Of a DNA stretch of 64,000 nucleotides, positions 62,958 through 64,000 are shown in pieces. The notes under the pieces were generated by a model. It was given only the letters and a program-made list of their open reading frames with translations. It ran no database searches and had not been told where the DNA came from. Source of the stretch: BNWE01 sp964369545 (GTDB taxonomy: Bacteria > Pseudomonadota > Alphaproteobacteria > UBA3830); contig CAYJFA010000001.1 in NCBI GenBank assembly GCA_964369545.1, positions 124,001 to 188,000 on the forward strand. The letters are read 5' to 3'. The position numbers and the translations under genes are program-made. Within the stretch, counting starts at the first letter, position 1; each line of letters opens with the position of its first letter.

Positions 62958-62986
62958 ATAATATGACAAATTAACGACATACACAA
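62958..62986 (-). promoter_or_regulatory. Promoter of the secreted-protein gene in the glycan locus
   Basis: On the minus strand TTGTGT (62986-62981) and TATTAT (62963-62958) are 17 bp apart, ending 31 bp before the ATG at 62926. It would give the secreted-protein gene, and possibly the genes below it, a transcript of their own. Confidence 0.6.
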
Positions 62987-62998
62987 GTTTTTTTGTAA

Positions 62999-63394
62999 TT
63001 ATTGGATAATTTTCAAAAATTCGTCATAATCTCTAATATATTCTTTTTCATCATAATACTTATTGGCTAAAATCATGAGAACGCATCCCTTAGAAAAATC
63101 TCTCATTTCTCTCCATATATTTTTTCCGACATAAAGCCCAACATCTGGACGATTCATTGCAATAGATTCTCGTTTTTTACCGTCATCCAAAATGATTGTA
63201 CAACTCCCGTGGAGACAAATAATTGCCTGTTCCAATTTTTTATGTGCGTGTTTTCCTCTTTCTTGATTAGGGTGTGTATCATATATGTAGTATACCCTCT
63301 TAATTTCAAAAGGGATGTTTCTGAGACTTTCAAGAGAAACTAGCGATCCTCTATCATCTCCAATAGGTGAAAAATTGATTAATCTATATTGCAT
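62999..63394 (-). CDS. fdtA: FdtA/QdtA-like sugar 3,4-ketoisomerase
   Basis: The 131-residue cupin belongs to the WxcM/FdtA family, which moves the keto group of dTDP-4-keto-6-deoxyglucose from C4 to C3. Key features are the N-terminal FSPIGDDRGSLVSLE, the active-site RGKHAHKKLEQ (two histidines) and RPDVGLYVGKNIWREM. Its product is the substrate for an FdtB/QdtB aminotransferase, which is present in the cluster. Fucose or quinovose configuration (FdtA versus QdtA) cannot be decided by eye. It starts within the last 16 nt of the upstream transferase gene. Confidence 0.93.
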   Translation of the reverse strand: MQYRLINFSPIGDDRGSLVSLESLRNIPFEIKRVYYIYDTHPNQERGKHAHKKLEQAIICLHGSCTIILDDGKKRESIAMNRPDVGLYVGKNIWREMRDFSKGCVLMILANKYYDEKEYIRDYDEFLKIIQ

Positions 63395-64000
63395 TTCATT
63401 ATTTTTTTTATTGTTTTAGCTGCATAATATGAAGAAAATCCTCTATAGTCAGCAAAAAAGATGTCAAATAATTGCTCACGAATTTTCTCCTGCTCTTCCC
63501 AGTATTTTTTATTTTTAAAAGAGTTCATGATTTCAATTGCTTTAGTATTATTGAAACCTGGAATATACTTTCTTATATAAAATTCAGCGCTGTCTTTTCC
63601 TAAAATATCAACACATTCCGCATTCGGCAAATCGAAAAGTAGAATGTTTTTATTTAAATAAATCGCGCTAAAAGCCGCGCCACCATAATCGCAAACAATA
63701 AAATCAGCTATTGCAAACAAATCAATATTATTATTAGTTTTTATTACATTGTTTTTTATTTTGGAATTGCTTAATACTTCCAAATCTTCTCTATCGATCA
63801 AGGGATGAATATTAACCAATAAATTATATTCATCAGATAGTATTTCTACTATATTTATAAAATCTTTTATTGAACTTGGTAGAACCGTAGGCATCCAAAC
63901 AATGGTTTTTTTTTCATCATTTAAGTTATAGTGTTTTTTGGTTTCAATTATATTTATAGAGTTATTGAAATATGTATCCAACCTAGGATTCCCTACTTCT
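63379..64000 (-). CDS. CDP-glycerol glycerophosphotransferase-like protein, partial
   Basis: Only the C-terminal 207 codons are in the window and the frame runs off the right edge. The visible part has VGNPRLDTYFNN, equivalent to the GxPRND segment of the CDP-glycerol:poly(glycerophosphate) transferase family. It continues with TIVWMPTVLPSS, the nucleotide-binding region FIVCDYGGAAFSAIYLNKN and LFDLPNAE. Related proteins in Gram-negative clusters transfer glycerol-phosphate or sugars to O-antigen units. A TTG at 63981 is in frame but is not the start, because the conserved sequence continues upstream. It overlaps fdtA by 16 nt. Confidence 0.82.
   Translation of the reverse strand, partial: EVGNPRLDTYFNNSINIIETKKHYNLNDEKKTIVWMPTVLPSSIKDFINIVEILSDEYNLLVNIHPLIDREDLEVLSNSKIKNNVIKTNNNIDLFAIADFIVCDYGGAAFSAIYLNKNILLFDLPNAECVDILGKDSAEFYIRKYIPGFNNTKAIEIMNSFKNKKYWEEQEKIREQLFDIFFADYRGFSSYYAAKTIKKIMKCNID

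Noticed and set aside
1..64000. CRISPR arrays, prophage genes, rRNA or further tRNA genes
   Set aside because: No regularly spaced repeats, no phage structural or integrase genes, and no second cloverleaf were seen in the intergenic spaces.

Overview
The window is AT-rich and densely packed. It looks like a piece of the chromosome of a host-associated alphaproteobacterium, most like the Holosporales/Rickettsiales-type intracellular bacteria. The support is: alphaproteobacterial gene orders (dnaG-rpoD, proS-lolC-lolD-dnaE, a split b/b' ATP synthase stalk), a type II isopentenyl-diphosphate isomerase, ThyX instead of ThyA, a queuosine-precursor transporter next to tgt, several secreted proteins of unknown family, and decayed gene fragments. 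The genus is inference; there is no rRNA here to fix it.

Layout. 1-11.4 kb (minus): methyltransferase, VUT transporter, tgt, tamA, tamB, clpX and lon (lon runs off the left edge); tgt, tamA and tamB overlap. 11.6-12.7 kb (plus): ihfB-accD. 12.8-13.3 kb: a dead IS200/IS605-type element. 13.4-20 kb (minus): a secreted unknown, then rpoD, dnaG and a phosphohexomutase. 20.1-22.4 kb (plus): a secreted leucine-rich-repeat protein and a SIMPL-domain protein. 22.6-24.4 kb (minus): fni, a ferritin, infA. 24.6-28.6 kb: the F0 ATP synthase genes, split by an oppositely oriented lipoprotein-type oligopeptidase. 28.8-30.7 kb (plus): a two-gene secreted unit whose second protein carries deaminase-type metal motifs. 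30.8-35.1 kb (plus): rpmE, a D-Ala-D-Ala carboxypeptidase, an M16 peptidase, a porin. 35.3-50.4 kb, mostly minus: MFS transporter, GT25, xthA, (thyX-rpe on plus), PAP2, pepP, a dsbB-like gene, a DedA-family gene, dnaE, lolD, lolC, proS, tRNA-Cys. 50.9-64 kb: a surface-glycan locus.

How the genes work together. The envelope genes (tamAB, lolCD, porin, dac, phosphohexomutase, GT25 and the 13-kb glycan locus) indicate a complete Gram-negative envelope with an O-antigen-like polysaccharide. That glycan probably contains a dTDP-linked 3-amino-3,6-dideoxyhexose (FdtA/FdtB-like enzymes and a NeuD-type acyltransferase) and rhamnose (RfbC/RfbD), with O-methyl and O-acyl decoration. Five genes encode exported proteins of unknown function and are candidates for host interaction.

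The items most worth a second look are the secreted deaminase-like protein and its partner (28.8-30.7 kb), a ferritin whose ferroxidase site is altered in the way vertebrate L-chains are, a Tgt with an altered substrate loop beside a queuosine-precursor transporter, a DsbB lacking half its essential cysteines, and a PepF-type oligopeptidase that has become a lipoprotein inside the ATP synthase locus. Several starts are TTG, chosen here from strong Shine-Dalgarno sequences.
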